A stretch of 64,000 nt of DNA from Roseiconus nitratireducens (GTDB lineage Bacteria > Planctomycetota > Planctomycetia > Pirellulales > Pirellulaceae): contig NZ_VWOX01000018.1 in the NCBI RefSeq assembly GCF_008629675.1, positions 62,001 to 126,000 of the forward strand, in the 5' to 3' direction. Below are positions 16,918 to 26,294 of this stretch, piece by piece. Made by a program: the position numbers and the translations under genes. The stretch's first letter is position 1. Each line of letters starts with the position of its first letter. The notes under the pieces are model-generated. The model was not told the origin of the DNA, ran no database searches, and was given only the letters and a program-made list of their open reading frames with translations.

Positions 16918-18906
16918 CTAACGCTTCGGATCAATCTTGACGATCTCCGCCTGGAACGTGTCGATGCAAGCCTGGACCCAGGGGTGCGCTTCAATCTCTC
17001 GCATCCGCTCCATCCGCTCTTTGGCGGAGAGCTTGGGGGCCGCCGCCGGTGGTGCCGCAGGTCGAACGCCTGAGGCGGTCCCGGCGGCCAGTTGCAGCTG
17101 CACGGGATGCCCAACCACTTCGGCCAGTGCTTCACAGACCGGGCCGCGGTGTTCCGCGAGTTCCATCCGCCGCATCGACATGGACGATTCGGCCGGGAAC
17201 ACCAGGCGAATCTCCGCGTCGCCGCTCAATTGAACGTCGGCCGTCGCGGCGATCGCCGCGGTCATTTGCTGAACGTTCTGCAGGGCCGTTGAGAACACAT
17301 CACGAACGTTTGATGCCGTCAGTTTCATCTTCGGGGCTGCGACGGCGGCTCCACCCGAATCCGTTCGGACCGCCGCGGTGTCGGCTTCCGTCGGGGTGTC
17401 GAGATTGGCGCGGACCGGGGATTCGGCCTCCGTCGATTCGGCTCCGGCCGCGACGTTGGACGCCCCATCGCCCGTGACTTCGTTTGGGTCCGGGGCGTCG
17501 CTATCCGGTGAACGATCGGCCGGTTGACTCACCGGCGGTCGATCGGATTGCGGGGCGGCGACGGGTGGGGCGGAAGTCCGGGGCGGCGACACCGCCGAGG
17601 ACGAACCAACCGATGAGGAATCCGACCAGGACGACTCAGGGGCGGTGTACTCAGCGGCTGGGTTTGGCGTGGGCCGAGTCAGCTTTTTTTTTTCGCCCCC
17701 GGCCTGGCCTGCCAGCGGCAAACCGTTGCTGGCGGCTGCGGCCAAGTCCGAAATCGCTTGCAGGTCGGGCAGGTTGCAAATTTGGATCACGGTGGCTTCC
17801 AACAGCACGCGACCGTAGACGCTGTGACGAACGCGAACCAGCGTCTGGTCGATCATTGCGACGACCGCCAACACGGTCTGCAATCCCCAGGTGTCGCCCA
17901 GCTTTTTCAGTTCCTCGTGCATCGACGCGGCCGTGTGGCGTTGCAAGGATGCGTCGCAGCCGACGGTGACCGCCATCAGGTCACGAAAGTAGCCCAGCAA
18001 TTGTTCGGCCAATCGGCCGGCGTCGACTCCCGCGTCGATGGCCTGGTCCAACTGGCCCAGGGCGCTGGCGGAGTCTCGGTCAGACATCGCCTGGGCGAGC
18101 GCATGCAGGCGATCGTCGTCGGCCGTTCCCAACATCGCATGGACGGAATCGGCGGTCAGTTTGCCGTCGGTAAAACTGAGCACCTGTTCGAGCAGCGATT
18201 GGCTGTCACGCATCGAACCGGCGGCACGCCTGGCAACCAGTTCCAATGCGTCCTCGTCGGCCTCCGCGTTTTCCGCGGTGACGATCTCACGTAACCGCTT
18301 GACGATCTTGGGGACTTCCACCGGCGCAAAATCAAACCGCTGGCAGCGGCTGAGCACGGTGATCGGCATTTTTTCCGGATCGGTCGTGCAGAAGATGAAC
18401 TTCACGTGCTCCGGAGGTTCTTCCAGGGTCTTCAGCAGTGCGTTGAACGCGGCCTGCGTCAGCATGTGGACTTCATCGATGATGTAGATCTTGTAACGGG
18501 AGCGGCTGGGCCGCACCCCGACGTTGGCCCGCAACGATCGGATCTCGTCGATCCCGCGATTGCTGGCCCCGTCGATCTCGATGACATCGATGTCTTCCCC
18601 GGAGTCGATGGCCTGGGCGATGTCGCTGTCATTGTCCGGGACCGCGGCGGGTCCACCGGGATTGTTGAGAGCCTTGGCAAAAATCCGCGCGGTGCTGGTC
18701 TTTCCGACCCCGCGGGCGCCGGTGAACAGGTACGCGTGCCCGACTCGTCCCGTTTCGATCGCATTCTTGAGGGCCCGACCGACGTGTTCCTGCCCCACCA
18801 ATTCTTCGAAGGTTCGCGGCCGGTAGCGGCGGGCAACGACGACGTAAGACGGGTCTTGGTTCGACGCGGAATCGGAGCCCTTTTCGGTGGAGACGGTGTC
18901 GGACAT
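16918..18906 (-). CDS. dnaX: DNA polymerase III subunits gamma and tau
   Basis: 662 residues from ATG 18906. The clamp-loader AAA+ domain has Walker A GARGVGKTS (63-71), the DEVH Walker B in YIIDEVHML and the SRC arginine-finger motif in VLSRCQRF. Domain III follows and ends near residue 400. Then comes a Ser/Pro-rich linker and a tau-specific C-terminal part (from about 520). The four zinc-binding Cys found in most DnaX proteins are absent: the matching places hold Asn82, Asp91, Ser94 and Ala97. A run of ten A followed by G sits at codons 405-408, exactly at the domain III/linker junction, and likely yields the short gamma form. Confidence 0.96.
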   Translation of the reverse strand: MSDTVSTEKGSDSASNQDPSYVVVARRYRPRTFEELVGQEHVGRALKNAIETGRVGHAYLFTGARGVGKTSTARIFAKALNNPGGPAAVPDNDSDIAQAIDSGEDIDVIEIDGASNRGIDEIRSLRANVGVRPSRSRYKIYIIDEVHMLTQAAFNALLKTLEEPPEHVKFIFCTTDPEKMPITVLSRCQRFDFAPVEVPKIVKRLREIVTAENAEADEDALELVARRAAGSMRDSQSLLEQVLSFTDGKLTADSVHAMLGTADDDRLHALAQAMSDRDSASALGQLDQAIDAGVDAGRLAEQLLGYFRDLMAVTVGCDASLQRHTAASMHEELKKLGDTWGLQTVLAVVAMIDQTLVRVRHSVYGRVLLEATVIQICNLPDLQAISDLAAAASNGLPLAGQAGGEKKKLTRPTPNPAAEYTAPESSWSDSSSVGSSSAVSPPRTSAPPVAAPQSDRPPVSQPADRSPDSDAPDPNEVTGDGASNVAAGAESTEAESPVRANLDTPTEADTAAVRTDSGGAAVAAPKMKLTASNVRDVFSTALQNVQQMTAAIAATADVQLSGDAEIRLVFPAESSMSMRRMELAEHRGPVCEALAEVVGHPVQLQLAAGTASGVRPAAPPAAAPKLSAKERMERMREIEAHPWVQACIDTFQAEIVKIDPKR
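17683..17694 (-). promoter_or_regulatory. Slippery A10-G site in dnaX (gamma/tau switch)
   Basis: On the coding strand the sequence is G, ten A, then G, read as Glu405-Lys-Lys-Lys408. Slippage by -1 would add about ten residues (ADSAHAKPSR) and stop at TGA; slippage by +1 reaches TGA at the very next codon. Either way a gamma-like protein of 408-418 residues results. The position matches the frameshift point of Escherichia coli and Thermus dnaX. A10 homopolymers favour polymerase slippage as well as ribosomal slippage. Confidence 0.75.
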
Positions 18907-19081
18907 TCGAAGGATTTATCACTCACGCGTGACGTGGAAAGGGGAGGATCCGGCACATCCTACACGATGCATCAAGATCGGTCCCGCACCCTGCCGCGGG
19001 GGCCTCCACGCCGTGTAATATTGCCATTGAGTAACGAGCGACGGAGCCCAGGCGGAAGCCATGACACCGGATCTCCCTCCT

Positions 19082-19212
19082 CGTTCCCGGGCTCCCGCCC
19101 GGGAACGCACTGGAAGCTGGCTCCGCCAGCCCTTGGCTTGGGGTCTTTAGAGACGATTCTGCCGGCGGACCGGCGAGACAGTGGGTTCCAAGGCGGGAGC
19201 CTTGGAACCAGG
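19082..19212 (+). repeat. Family A multi-hairpin repeat
   Basis: A single copy of the four-hairpin element, between dnaX and the permease-protease gene. The outer stems (CGTTCCCGGG... and ...GCCTTGGAACC) match the other copies; the middle part has diverged and contains a short insertion (TTGGCTTGGGGTCTTTAGAG). It fills most of the 18907-19242 gap. Confidence 0.8.
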
Positions 19213-19242
19213 TTGGGTTTGCACACTTCCCTCGGTGGCCGG

Positions 19243-21417
19243 TCAGGTTTCCCAGGCCCCCGCCGCGGACACCGTCGATTCGGGCTTCGGCGTGCCGATC
19301 CACAGTAGGGCGAAGCCGGCGACCGTCAACAAAGTCAGCACCGCCATCCAGCTGGGCGGCAGGTGCAACTGGTCGTCAAAACCGGCCCCCAGAAAACGGA
19401 CCTTGTCTTCGTACTTCGTCGCCAGGATCAACAAGCCGTTGTGCGTCAAATGCATCAGCATGCCCGGCAACACGCTGCCGCTGCGATAGGCCAACCAGCC
19501 CAACATCAGCCCCAGCAGCGTGGTGGGGACGAATCGTTCGATCAGCAACATGTTGCCCGTGACGACATGAAACAGGCCAAAGATGATCGCGGTGGCCAGG
19601 ATCAATCGACCGGGTGAGAGCACCTTGCCCAGCGAAGAAAACAAAAAACCGCGGAAGCAAAGTTCTTCGACGACGGCCGGGGCCAGCGCCAGGCAGACCA
19701 CCAGCAGCCAAGCCGGCGCCTCCTTGATCGCGCCAACCGTTTGCTTCGTCTTTTCAATTCGGTCCGCGTCCAACCCCCCGATGCCCAGGGACTGCGCGAT
19801 CACGAACGCTTCGTGCGCCAATCCCCAGGCCCCCAAGCCGATCAGCAGGGCGCCCGCAAACGCCAGCGGCGGCGGCATTCGCCAGCGGTACGTCGTCGCC
19901 GGCCGACATCGGCTGAGCCGCGCGGCCAGGTAGGGGATCAGCCCGAAAGTTAGGGCCAGCGCGAACGCGTTGAGCACCAGCACCCACTCGATTGTCAGGT
20001 CCGGGACGATCCGGATCAGGACGTTGCTGACCAGGTAGTAAATCGGAACCAGCAACGCCAACGTGACGGCCGCCGTTTGCGGGGACGGCGCGGCCGATTC
20101 CTGCTCGGGACGTCGCAGGATGGTGCCAAAGGATTGCTGGCTGGTTCGTGTGACCGCGTCGCTGCCGAACAGTCGCGAGGCGATGGCGATCGCGGCGGCC
20201 GCGTAGCCCACCGTGCTGAGAATCGTGACAACGGCAGGTCCGGCTTCCGCGGTCCCCTGCAGGACCTCACGCGCCAACAGCACGATGTTGACCAGGGGCG
20301 CGATCGCCAGCGGGCCGTTCAACGACACCCCCGGCATCAGCGACAGCATCCCGGGCGTCAGCGACAGCAGCATGATCGGAATCAGGTAGGCCTGGGCTTC
20401 TTTGAAGGATCTCGCGAAGCTGGTCAGTGAAAGCAGCAGCGCCGCGAAGAAACCGCTGAAGAGCACCAGCAGGCCCAGAATCTGCAAAACCGCCAGCCAC
20501 GGGAAGGCTTCGCTTCCGCCGGTCAACAGCGGCAGCAAACCGCCGGCCCACAGCGTGGTGAACATCGCAAACAGGTTCGCCACGGCCGTCAACAAGGCCA
20601 CCACGACCACCGCGACATACTTGGAAAACAGGATGGACGACCGACGCACCGGCGACGCCATCAACGATTCCATCGTTCCACGTTCCCGTTCCCCCGCGGT
20701 CAGGTCGATTGCGGGATAGACCGCGCCGGTGATGGTCATCAGCACCAGGACCAGCGGGACGATGGTCCCTAACATCGATCGTTCCTGGACTTTCCCGACT
20801 TTCTCGACCGTGACCTCGGCCGGGGGCACGTAGTCCGGGCTCACCGCTTTGGCAACGAACTCCGCGCGAGCCATCCGCAACCATTGCAGCCGTTCGGTCA
20901 GAATTCGCATCGCGGCTCCGCTGGAGGCGTCGCCGTTGTAGGCGGTCAGGTGCACCTTCGGCGGAGCCACACTTTGGATTTCGCAGGCCAAATCGATCTG
21001 GTTCTGCTTGAGCGCTTCGACCGGCGACAGGTTGTCGGACATCGTGTTGACGACGCGAAACTTGGCAAGCTGTCCGCCGCTGGCTTTCAAGACCGCCGGC
21101 GGCGGCTGGCTCATCGGATCGTCCAGCCAACGCAGCAGCACTTCCCCTTGGGCATCGCTGGCGACGCCGATCGTGTAGGGAGTCTCCTCGCTGGTCCCTG
21201 CGGTGGCGGTGACCAGGAACCGATTCAGCGACATGCTCAGCAGCGGGTACACCAGCAGCGGCATCAACAGCAGCGTCGTGATCGTGCGCCGATCGCGCAG
21301 CGTTTCGCGAAGTTCTTTCTGGCACAACCGCCCCAGCCGACTTTTCGCTTGGGTGCTGCGTCGATGTTGTTTCGGGGCGCGTCGGCTGGACAGCGGATCG
21401 TTCGTATCGTTGGACAA
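19243..21417 (-). CDS. ABC-2 permease fused to CPBP intramembrane protease
   Basis: 724 residues, TTG start. The N-terminal half is an ABC-2/NatB-type permease: a basic start (KELRETLRDRRTITTLLLMPL), a long extracytoplasmic segment and a cluster of helices with PAIDLTAGERERGTMESLMASPV. The C-terminal part is a CPBP (Abi) protease domain with EELCFRG (Glu584, Glu585, Arg589), FGLFHVV (His617) and MHLTHNG (His656, Asn660), all the family motifs. The upstream gene encodes the matching ATPase, 14 bases away. NatAB-type exporters move Na+ or drugs; why a protease is built in is unknown. The fusion architecture has been seen in other bacteria. Confidence 0.9.
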   Translation of the reverse strand: MSNDTNDPLSSRRAPKQHRRSTQAKSRLGRLCQKELRETLRDRRTITTLLLMPLLVYPLLSMSLNRFLVTATAGTSEETPYTIGVASDAQGEVLLRWLDDPMSQPPPAVLKASGGQLAKFRVVNTMSDNLSPVEALKQNQIDLACEIQSVAPPKVHLTAYNGDASSGAAMRILTERLQWLRMARAEFVAKAVSPDYVPPAEVTVEKVGKVQERSMLGTIVPLVLVLMTITGAVYPAIDLTAGERERGTMESLMASPVRRSSILFSKYVAVVVVALLTAVANLFAMFTTLWAGGLLPLLTGGSEAFPWLAVLQILGLLVLFSGFFAALLLSLTSFARSFKEAQAYLIPIMLLSLTPGMLSLMPGVSLNGPLAIAPLVNIVLLAREVLQGTAEAGPAVVTILSTVGYAAAAIAIASRLFGSDAVTRTSQQSFGTILRRPEQESAAPSPQTAAVTLALLVPIYYLVSNVLIRIVPDLTIEWVLVLNAFALALTFGLIPYLAARLSRCRPATTYRWRMPPPLAFAGALLIGLGAWGLAHEAFVIAQSLGIGGLDADRIEKTKQTVGAIKEAPAWLLVVCLALAPAVVEELCFRGFLFSSLGKVLSPGRLILATAIIFGLFHVVTGNMLLIERFVPTTLLGLMLGWLAYRSGSVLPGMLMHLTHNGLLILATKYEDKVRFLGAGFDDQLHLPPSWMAVLTLLTVAGFALLWIGTPKPESTVSAAGAWET

Positions 21418-21430
21418 GTCGCGGTTTCCC

Positions 21431-22159
21431 TCAGTTCCTGATCAGGTCAACGAAAATGTCCACCAGCGAATCGCGGCCGGTTTGTTCTTTCAGGTCGGAC
21501 AGCGTCCCGCAGTGTTTCAGCCGTCCGCGATGCAGCAGGCCGAAGCGGTCGCAAAGCCGTTCGGCCTCGTCCAACCGGTGGGTGCAGACGACCACCGCTT
21601 TGCCGCCCCGTCGCAGAATGTCGATGTAGTCGAAAATGGTTTGCACGCCGACCACATCCAGGCCCCGCGTCGGTTCGTCCAACAACATCACCGGCGGGTC
21701 GTGGATCAGACCTCGGACCAGCGTCACCCGTTGCCGCTGCCCGGTGCTCAAATCGCCTGCGCGGCGATCCAGCAGGTCACCGATGTCCATCATGTCGCAC
21801 AGACTTTCGCAGCGGCTGGCCGCTTCGGTGACGTTCACCGAGTACAGGTCCGCGAAGTACAGCAACATTTCTCGGACCGTCAGCCACGGATAGACGCCAT
21901 CGCTGGCCGAGACAAACCCCAAGCGGCTTTTGACCGCCATCGGGTCGGCCGACGTCCGCAGCCCATCCACTTCGGTGTAGCCCGAATCCGGCTGCAGCAG
22001 CCCCAGGATGATCCGCATGGTCGTCGTCTTGCCGGCTCCGTTGGGACCGAGCAGTCCGAACACTTCGCCCGAACCGATTTCGAAGGTGACGTCGTTGACG
22101 GCCGTCAGCACGCCATCGTCGATCGGAAATCGCTTCGTCAGCGAATGGACAAGCAGCAT
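21431..22159 (-). CDS. ABC transporter ATP-binding protein (NatA-like)
   Basis: 242 residues from ATG 22159, chosen because MLLVHSLTKRF is the usual beginning; the frame is open to 22195. It has Walker A GPNGAGKTT, the signature LSTGQRQRV, Walker B VMLLDEPTRGLD and a switch histidine in CTHRLDEAE. The sequence is closest to the daunorubicin/NatA group. It directly precedes the permease-protease gene and must energise it. Confidence 0.94.
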   Translation of the reverse strand: MLLVHSLTKRFPIDDGVLTAVNDVTFEIGSGEVFGLLGPNGAGKTTTMRIILGLLQPDSGYTEVDGLRTSADPMAVKSRLGFVSASDGVYPWLTVREMLLYFADLYSVNVTEAASRCESLCDMMDIGDLLDRRAGDLSTGQRQRVTLVRGLIHDPPVMLLDEPTRGLDVVGVQTIFDYIDILRRGGKAVVVCTHRLDEAERLCDRFGLLHRGRLKHCGTLSDLKEQTGRDSLVDIFVDLIRN

Positions 22160-22471
22160 GCGTCGGCACCACCGGGCAAATAGCGAACGATCCAAGGGTC
22201 ACGGTCAGAATCGATTGGCCACGCCCTGACCGGCCCCGGGACGGGAGTGGTTTTCGACGCGGACTCCTATTGTTAAACAGTTGCAAGGGAGTGCGATAGC
22301 TCCCTCGCGGGTTGGGGGTGATTGCCGCAGTCTTGTGCCGACCACAAAACCACGTCACCTGCCTTGACGGGGCGATTCTGCGATAATCGCGTCTCGCCGG
22401 CGTTGAATCGCTGTTGGCCCCTCGTCGCACGTGCCCAAACTTGCTTTCCCCCCCCCAACGCTTTCTGACCG
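22160..22471. other. Divergent intergenic region with a C9 run
   Basis: 312 bases between the ATPase gene and the BRCT-MerR-TPR gene. A run of nine C at 22448-22456 lies shortly before the TTG start at 22472, but an in-frame TGA at 22466 separates them. Otherwise nothing recognisable; it should hold both promoters. Confidence 0.5.
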
Positions 22472-23866
22472 TTGTCCAAGCCTCCGCCAACGACCGACGA
22501 CGATTCGCCCCGGCATCCGCCGCACGGCGGCGATCCGCACGTGGTGATTCCCTTCCAGTCCGAGGAGGACGATTGGTTGGAGGCCGAGGACCACCTGGAC
22601 GATTCCGAGGACTCGGCCTTGCCGTTCGAGCCAACGGGCGACCAGCCCACCATCGACGGAAAGCGGATCGCGCTGGCCGGCCGATTCGGCAGTATGAATC
22701 GCCGCGAAGCGGCCAACGTGTTGCAATCCTACCAGGCCATCGTGGTTGACCTGCCACGCTCGGTCCCAAGTGCCCAGGAACCGGGCTGGCAGCCTCCGGT
22801 CGATCTGGTCGTGATCGGTGCGGATCAGCCGCCGCTGTCGCAAACGGACTTGCTGTGTCCCGAACTGATCCAGGCGGCGGCCCGCGGTGACCTGGAGATC
22901 ATCCACGAGACAGAATTGTGGCAGCGGCTGGGGCTGGTCGACATCGAACAGTCGGTGCGCCGCTTCCACACCCCCGCGATGTTGGCCGAACTGGTCGGTG
23001 TGTCGGTGAGAGTCATCCGCCGCTGGCAGCGGCGCGGATTGATCACGCCGGTGGTCACGCTGCACAAGCTGCCCTACTTTGACTTCGCCGAGGTGGCGAC
23101 GGCCAAACGTTTGGCCGGTTGGATCGCGGCCGGCGCCAGCCCCGCAGCGATCGAACGGCGGTTGGTCGACCTGATTGAAGTGTTGCCCAACATCCGACGT
23201 CCGCTGGACCAGTTGTCGATTCTGGTCGAAGGCAAGCAGATCCTGCTCCGCCAGGGCGACGGGCTGATCGAACCCGGCGGGCAAATGCGATTTGACTTTG
23301 ATTCGCTGGATTCGTCGAGCGATGCGAGCGAGGCCGCCACGTCCACGGAATCCAGTCACGTGCTGGCGTTTCATCCGCCAGACGAGCCGCCGATGCTGCG
23401 GGCGGTCGGCACCAACGACGAAGACGACCTGCTGTTGGCCGCCTACCACGCCGAAGACGAAGACGACCTGGAAACCGCCGTCGAGATCTATCACACACTG
23501 TTGGCTCGCGATGGTCCTCGCGCCGAAATCTGTTTTCAGATCGCGGAACTCTTGTACCGCATGAATTTCCTGGTGGCCGCTCGCGAACGTTATTACGTGG
23601 CGATCGAGTTGGACCCGGAATTCATTGAGGCCCGTGCCGGTTTGGGCGGTGTGCTTGCGGAGCTTGGCGAATACGAATTGGCGATCGCGGCGCTGCGCGG
23701 CACGCTGGCGATGTACGACGGGTACGCCGACGTGCACTACACCTTGGCCAAGATCCTGGACAAGGTCGATCAAGCGCAGCAAGCGACCGAACACTGGCAG
23801 CGATTCTTGCAATTGGCACCGGAAAGCCCATGGGCCGATGAAGCCCGCGAACGCTTGGGGCTGTAA
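22472..23866 (+). CDS. BRCT-MerR-TPR regulatory protein
   Basis: 464 residues from a TTG (an in-frame stop lies two codons upstream). After an acidic start, residues 65-130 form a BRCT-like domain (IDGKRIALAGRFGSMNRREA, then VDLVVIGADQPP). Residues 170-240 contain a MerR-type helix-turn-helix (MLAELVGVSVRVIRRWQRRG, then FDFAEVATAKRLAGWI). The C-terminal 150 residues are TPR repeats after an acidic linker. BRCT domains bind phosphoproteins or DNA ends and MerR domains bind promoters, so this could be a DNA-linked regulator, but its target is unknown. I see no ligand-binding domain of the classical MerR type. Confidence 0.8.
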   Translation: MSKPPPTTDDDSPRHPPHGGDPHVVIPFQSEEDDWLEAEDHLDDSEDSALPFEPTGDQPTIDGKRIALAGRFGSMNRREAANVLQSYQAIVVDLPRSVPSAQEPGWQPPVDLVVIGADQPPLSQTDLLCPELIQAAARGDLEIIHETELWQRLGLVDIEQSVRRFHTPAMLAELVGVSVRVIRRWQRRGLITPVVTLHKLPYFDFAEVATAKRLAGWIAAGASPAAIERRLVDLIEVLPNIRRPLDQLSILVEGKQILLRQGDGLIEPGGQMRFDFDSLDSSSDASEAATSTESSHVLAFHPPDEPPMLRAVGTNDEDDLLLAAYHAEDEDDLETAVEIYHTLLARDGPRAEICFQIAELLYRMNFLVAARERYYVAIELDPEFIEARAGLGGVLAELGEYELAIAALRGTLAMYDGYADVHYTLAKILDKVDQAQQATEHWQRFLQLAPESPWADEARERLGL

Positions 23867-23966
23867 GCCAACGGTGCACCGGGACTTTCGAGTCGCCACC
23901 CAGCCGCACCATCACAAACGATTTCCATTGCTCCGGTGACCATCGGATGCGAGGCTCAACGCACCG

Positions 23967-26294
23967 TCAGGCCATGCCCCACCGGCGTCGAAGCAGCCAT
24001 TCGGCCGAAAGTGCACCGGCAAATAGAAGAAACACCAGCCAGCCGCTGATCGGGCCATCGCCCAAGCGTTGGCGCTCGATCACCGGCGCCTCAGCGCTGC
24101 GACGCTTTTCGGAAATCCGATCGATCAACTGGTCGATTTGACGCGGATCGAACGCCTTTCCGCCGTGGGCGGACGTCATCTCCGCCAGTTGTTGCAGGTA
24201 CAACGGGTCCGCCATCGGTCGAGACAGTTCGCGGCTGGTCTCGGTGACCTGAAACGCCAATTCGCCGGGTTCGACACCGTCCTGGTCGGCACGAACCACC
24301 AATCGATAGAAGCCCGGTGCCAACTCCGGAATCGTCCCGGAGATGCGTGGCTGCCCATCGGAGGATGCCGTGACTTCCAATGGCGTTTGCTGATCGGCGG
24401 AGTCCAGCAGACTTGCCGAGAGTGTGATGTCGTCGGTGTCATCGGCAAGTGATTGCAATCGCGCTCGGAATTCCGGCGCGGCGTCGGCGGCAAATCGTCG
24501 TGAATCCATTTCAATGATGACGCTGTCGCCACCCTGATCTTCACGCGACATCAACCACAGCATCAGTTGACGCCAAAAACGGCGATGGGCTTCGGCTTTC
24601 CCCGCCCGCCACCAACGATACGTTTCGTCAAACGCGACCGCTGCGACTCGACCCTGCCCGTAGCTGCCGATCACCAGCAGGGGTTCATCGTTGGCGGTTT
24701 TCAGCAACACCTGTGTCCCGGCGGCCACCTTCGTCCCGGCGAACCGGTTTGCCCCGGGCATGGCGGGCAACGAATTCCAAACGGCGGCCGGATCGCCGCT
24801 TCCCAGATCGACGATGGGATGATTCCGCGCGACTTCGATTTCGATCGGTCCGCTGATCTGTCCCGCGCCCTCGGCGCGCGCGGACAATTCCGCCGGAGAC
24901 ATCACGCCGCGAACCGGTTGCCGGCGCAGTGCCGCATCCAGTTTGATCGGCAGCACGTCGCTGAGTGGTCCGTCGGCGTAGCCTCCAACGGAAAACGTGC
25001 CGAATCCGCCGATCATCACCAACCCGGAACCTTCCGCCACACGTTCGGCCAGCAGCTTCAATTGCGCATCGCCGATCGCATTGGCGTCGACATCACCGAT
25101 CAGGTAGATGTCGTAACGGCCGGGCTGCAAGGCGCCCTGCAGGTCGACCGGCCATTGGCGATCACCGCGGATCGGGACGTAATCAAGTTCCAGATCGGGG
25201 AACCGCCGTAGCGCTCGGCGGAGAAAGGTCTGTTCGGGGCGGGCGGTACCTTCGATCAACAGGATCCGACCGCCGCCGTCGCGGACTTCGACAAACGCGG
25301 TTTGAGCATTGTTGCCGGTCACCCATTCGCCCGGCTGCTCCTCGGCCTGTACTTTCAATCGATACAGCCCCGGCGGTGGAGCCGTCATCGGGATCGTCAT
25401 CGCGAGGGTTTCGCTGGAATTGCGTGTGTCGACCTGACGGGACCGCTGTTCCGTTTCGGTTCCGTCGTCGGAGATCCACGACACCGTCACGGGAATTTGC
25501 GTGTTCGCCATCCCTTGAGTCTGCAAGGTGAAGGCGACATCGAATTGATTGCCGGCAAACAACTGAAAACTGTCCGGAAGGTTGGCGACCGCGATGTCGC
25601 GCGCCGTGTCGCCGCCGTCCGGCGGACCGGTGGGGACCGTCCACATGGGGACGCCCAGCGAATCCAGCACTTCGGCACCTCGCTGCGCCGCCGCGCTACT
25701 GGTGGTCGCGCCGCCGCCAGCGCCCGCGCTGGCTGTCTGCGTTCCGTCTCCCATCAGCACCACCCCGGCCAACGGGTTTCCGGAGGAAGCGTCGATTGCG
25801 GCGCGAATCGCTTGGCCAAGATCCGTCGCATCGCCGACCGGTTGGACGTTTTCCAGTTTCGCCGCCAATCCGGCAATCCCTTCTCCATCGGATGCTTGGG
25901 CGACGGTGGTCGATCGACCGTCGTAGGCGATCAGTGCCACGTCCAATGATTCAGCCAGCGGGGCCAACCCGGCCAGCAACTGTTCGGTGGCCCGTTGTTG
26001 GCTGCTCCAGCGGTCGCCGCCGTCTCCGTCAGGCAAGGTCATGCTTTTCGACGCGTCGATGGCCACGACCAAGGTGGCGGGGGTGGGGCGATTGTCGGTG
26101 CGAACCAAAGCCGGACGCATCGCGGCCAACAACAGCACCAACGCCGCGAAGGATCGCAAGCCCACCAGCCAGCGTCGTCGCACCGGATCGTCGGTCGGTG
26201 GTGTGACACGCGCGATGACCAACACGATCGCAATCGCTGCCAACACGGCGACCCACGCCGAACCGTAAATCGGATCCCAATCGAACTGCGTCAT
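23967..26294 (-). CDS. VWA and glutamine amidotransferase-like membrane protein
   Basis: 775 residues from ATG 26294, which overlaps the previous stop as ATGA; the frame is open further upstream but inside the previous gene. Two helices at the N-terminus are followed by a von Willebrand A domain with the metal site DASKSM (AIDASKSM), beta-sandwich segments, a class I amidotransferase-like domain (ILLIEGTARPEQTFLRRAL to GSGLVMIGGFGTFSVGGY) and a final helix ending in a basic tail. The amidotransferase-like part seems to lack the catalytic Cys. This is the last gene of the moxR operon and probably part of an inner-membrane complex facing outward. Confidence 0.85.
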   Translation of the reverse strand: MTQFDWDPIYGSAWVAVLAAIAIVLVIARVTPPTDDPVRRRWLVGLRSFAALVLLLAAMRPALVRTDNRPTPATLVVAIDASKSMTLPDGDGGDRWSSQQRATEQLLAGLAPLAESLDVALIAYDGRSTTVAQASDGEGIAGLAAKLENVQPVGDATDLGQAIRAAIDASSGNPLAGVVLMGDGTQTASAGAGGGATTSSAAAQRGAEVLDSLGVPMWTVPTGPPDGGDTARDIAVANLPDSFQLFAGNQFDVAFTLQTQGMANTQIPVTVSWISDDGTETEQRSRQVDTRNSSETLAMTIPMTAPPPGLYRLKVQAEEQPGEWVTGNNAQTAFVEVRDGGGRILLIEGTARPEQTFLRRALRRFPDLELDYVPIRGDRQWPVDLQGALQPGRYDIYLIGDVDANAIGDAQLKLLAERVAEGSGLVMIGGFGTFSVGGYADGPLSDVLPIKLDAALRRQPVRGVMSPAELSARAEGAGQISGPIEIEVARNHPIVDLGSGDPAAVWNSLPAMPGANRFAGTKVAAGTQVLLKTANDEPLLVIGSYGQGRVAAVAFDETYRWWRAGKAEAHRRFWRQLMLWLMSREDQGGDSVIIEMDSRRFAADAAPEFRARLQSLADDTDDITLSASLLDSADQQTPLEVTASSDGQPRISGTIPELAPGFYRLVVRADQDGVEPGELAFQVTETSRELSRPMADPLYLQQLAEMTSAHGGKAFDPRQIDQLIDRISEKRRSAEAPVIERQRLGDGPISGWLVFLLFAGALSAEWLLRRRWGMA

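Noticed and set aside
22448-22456. A C9 run as a phase-variation switch for the BRCT-MerR-TPR gene
   Set aside because: An in-frame stop lies between the run and the start codon, so length changes cannot shift the reading frame; an effect on the promoter is not excluded.
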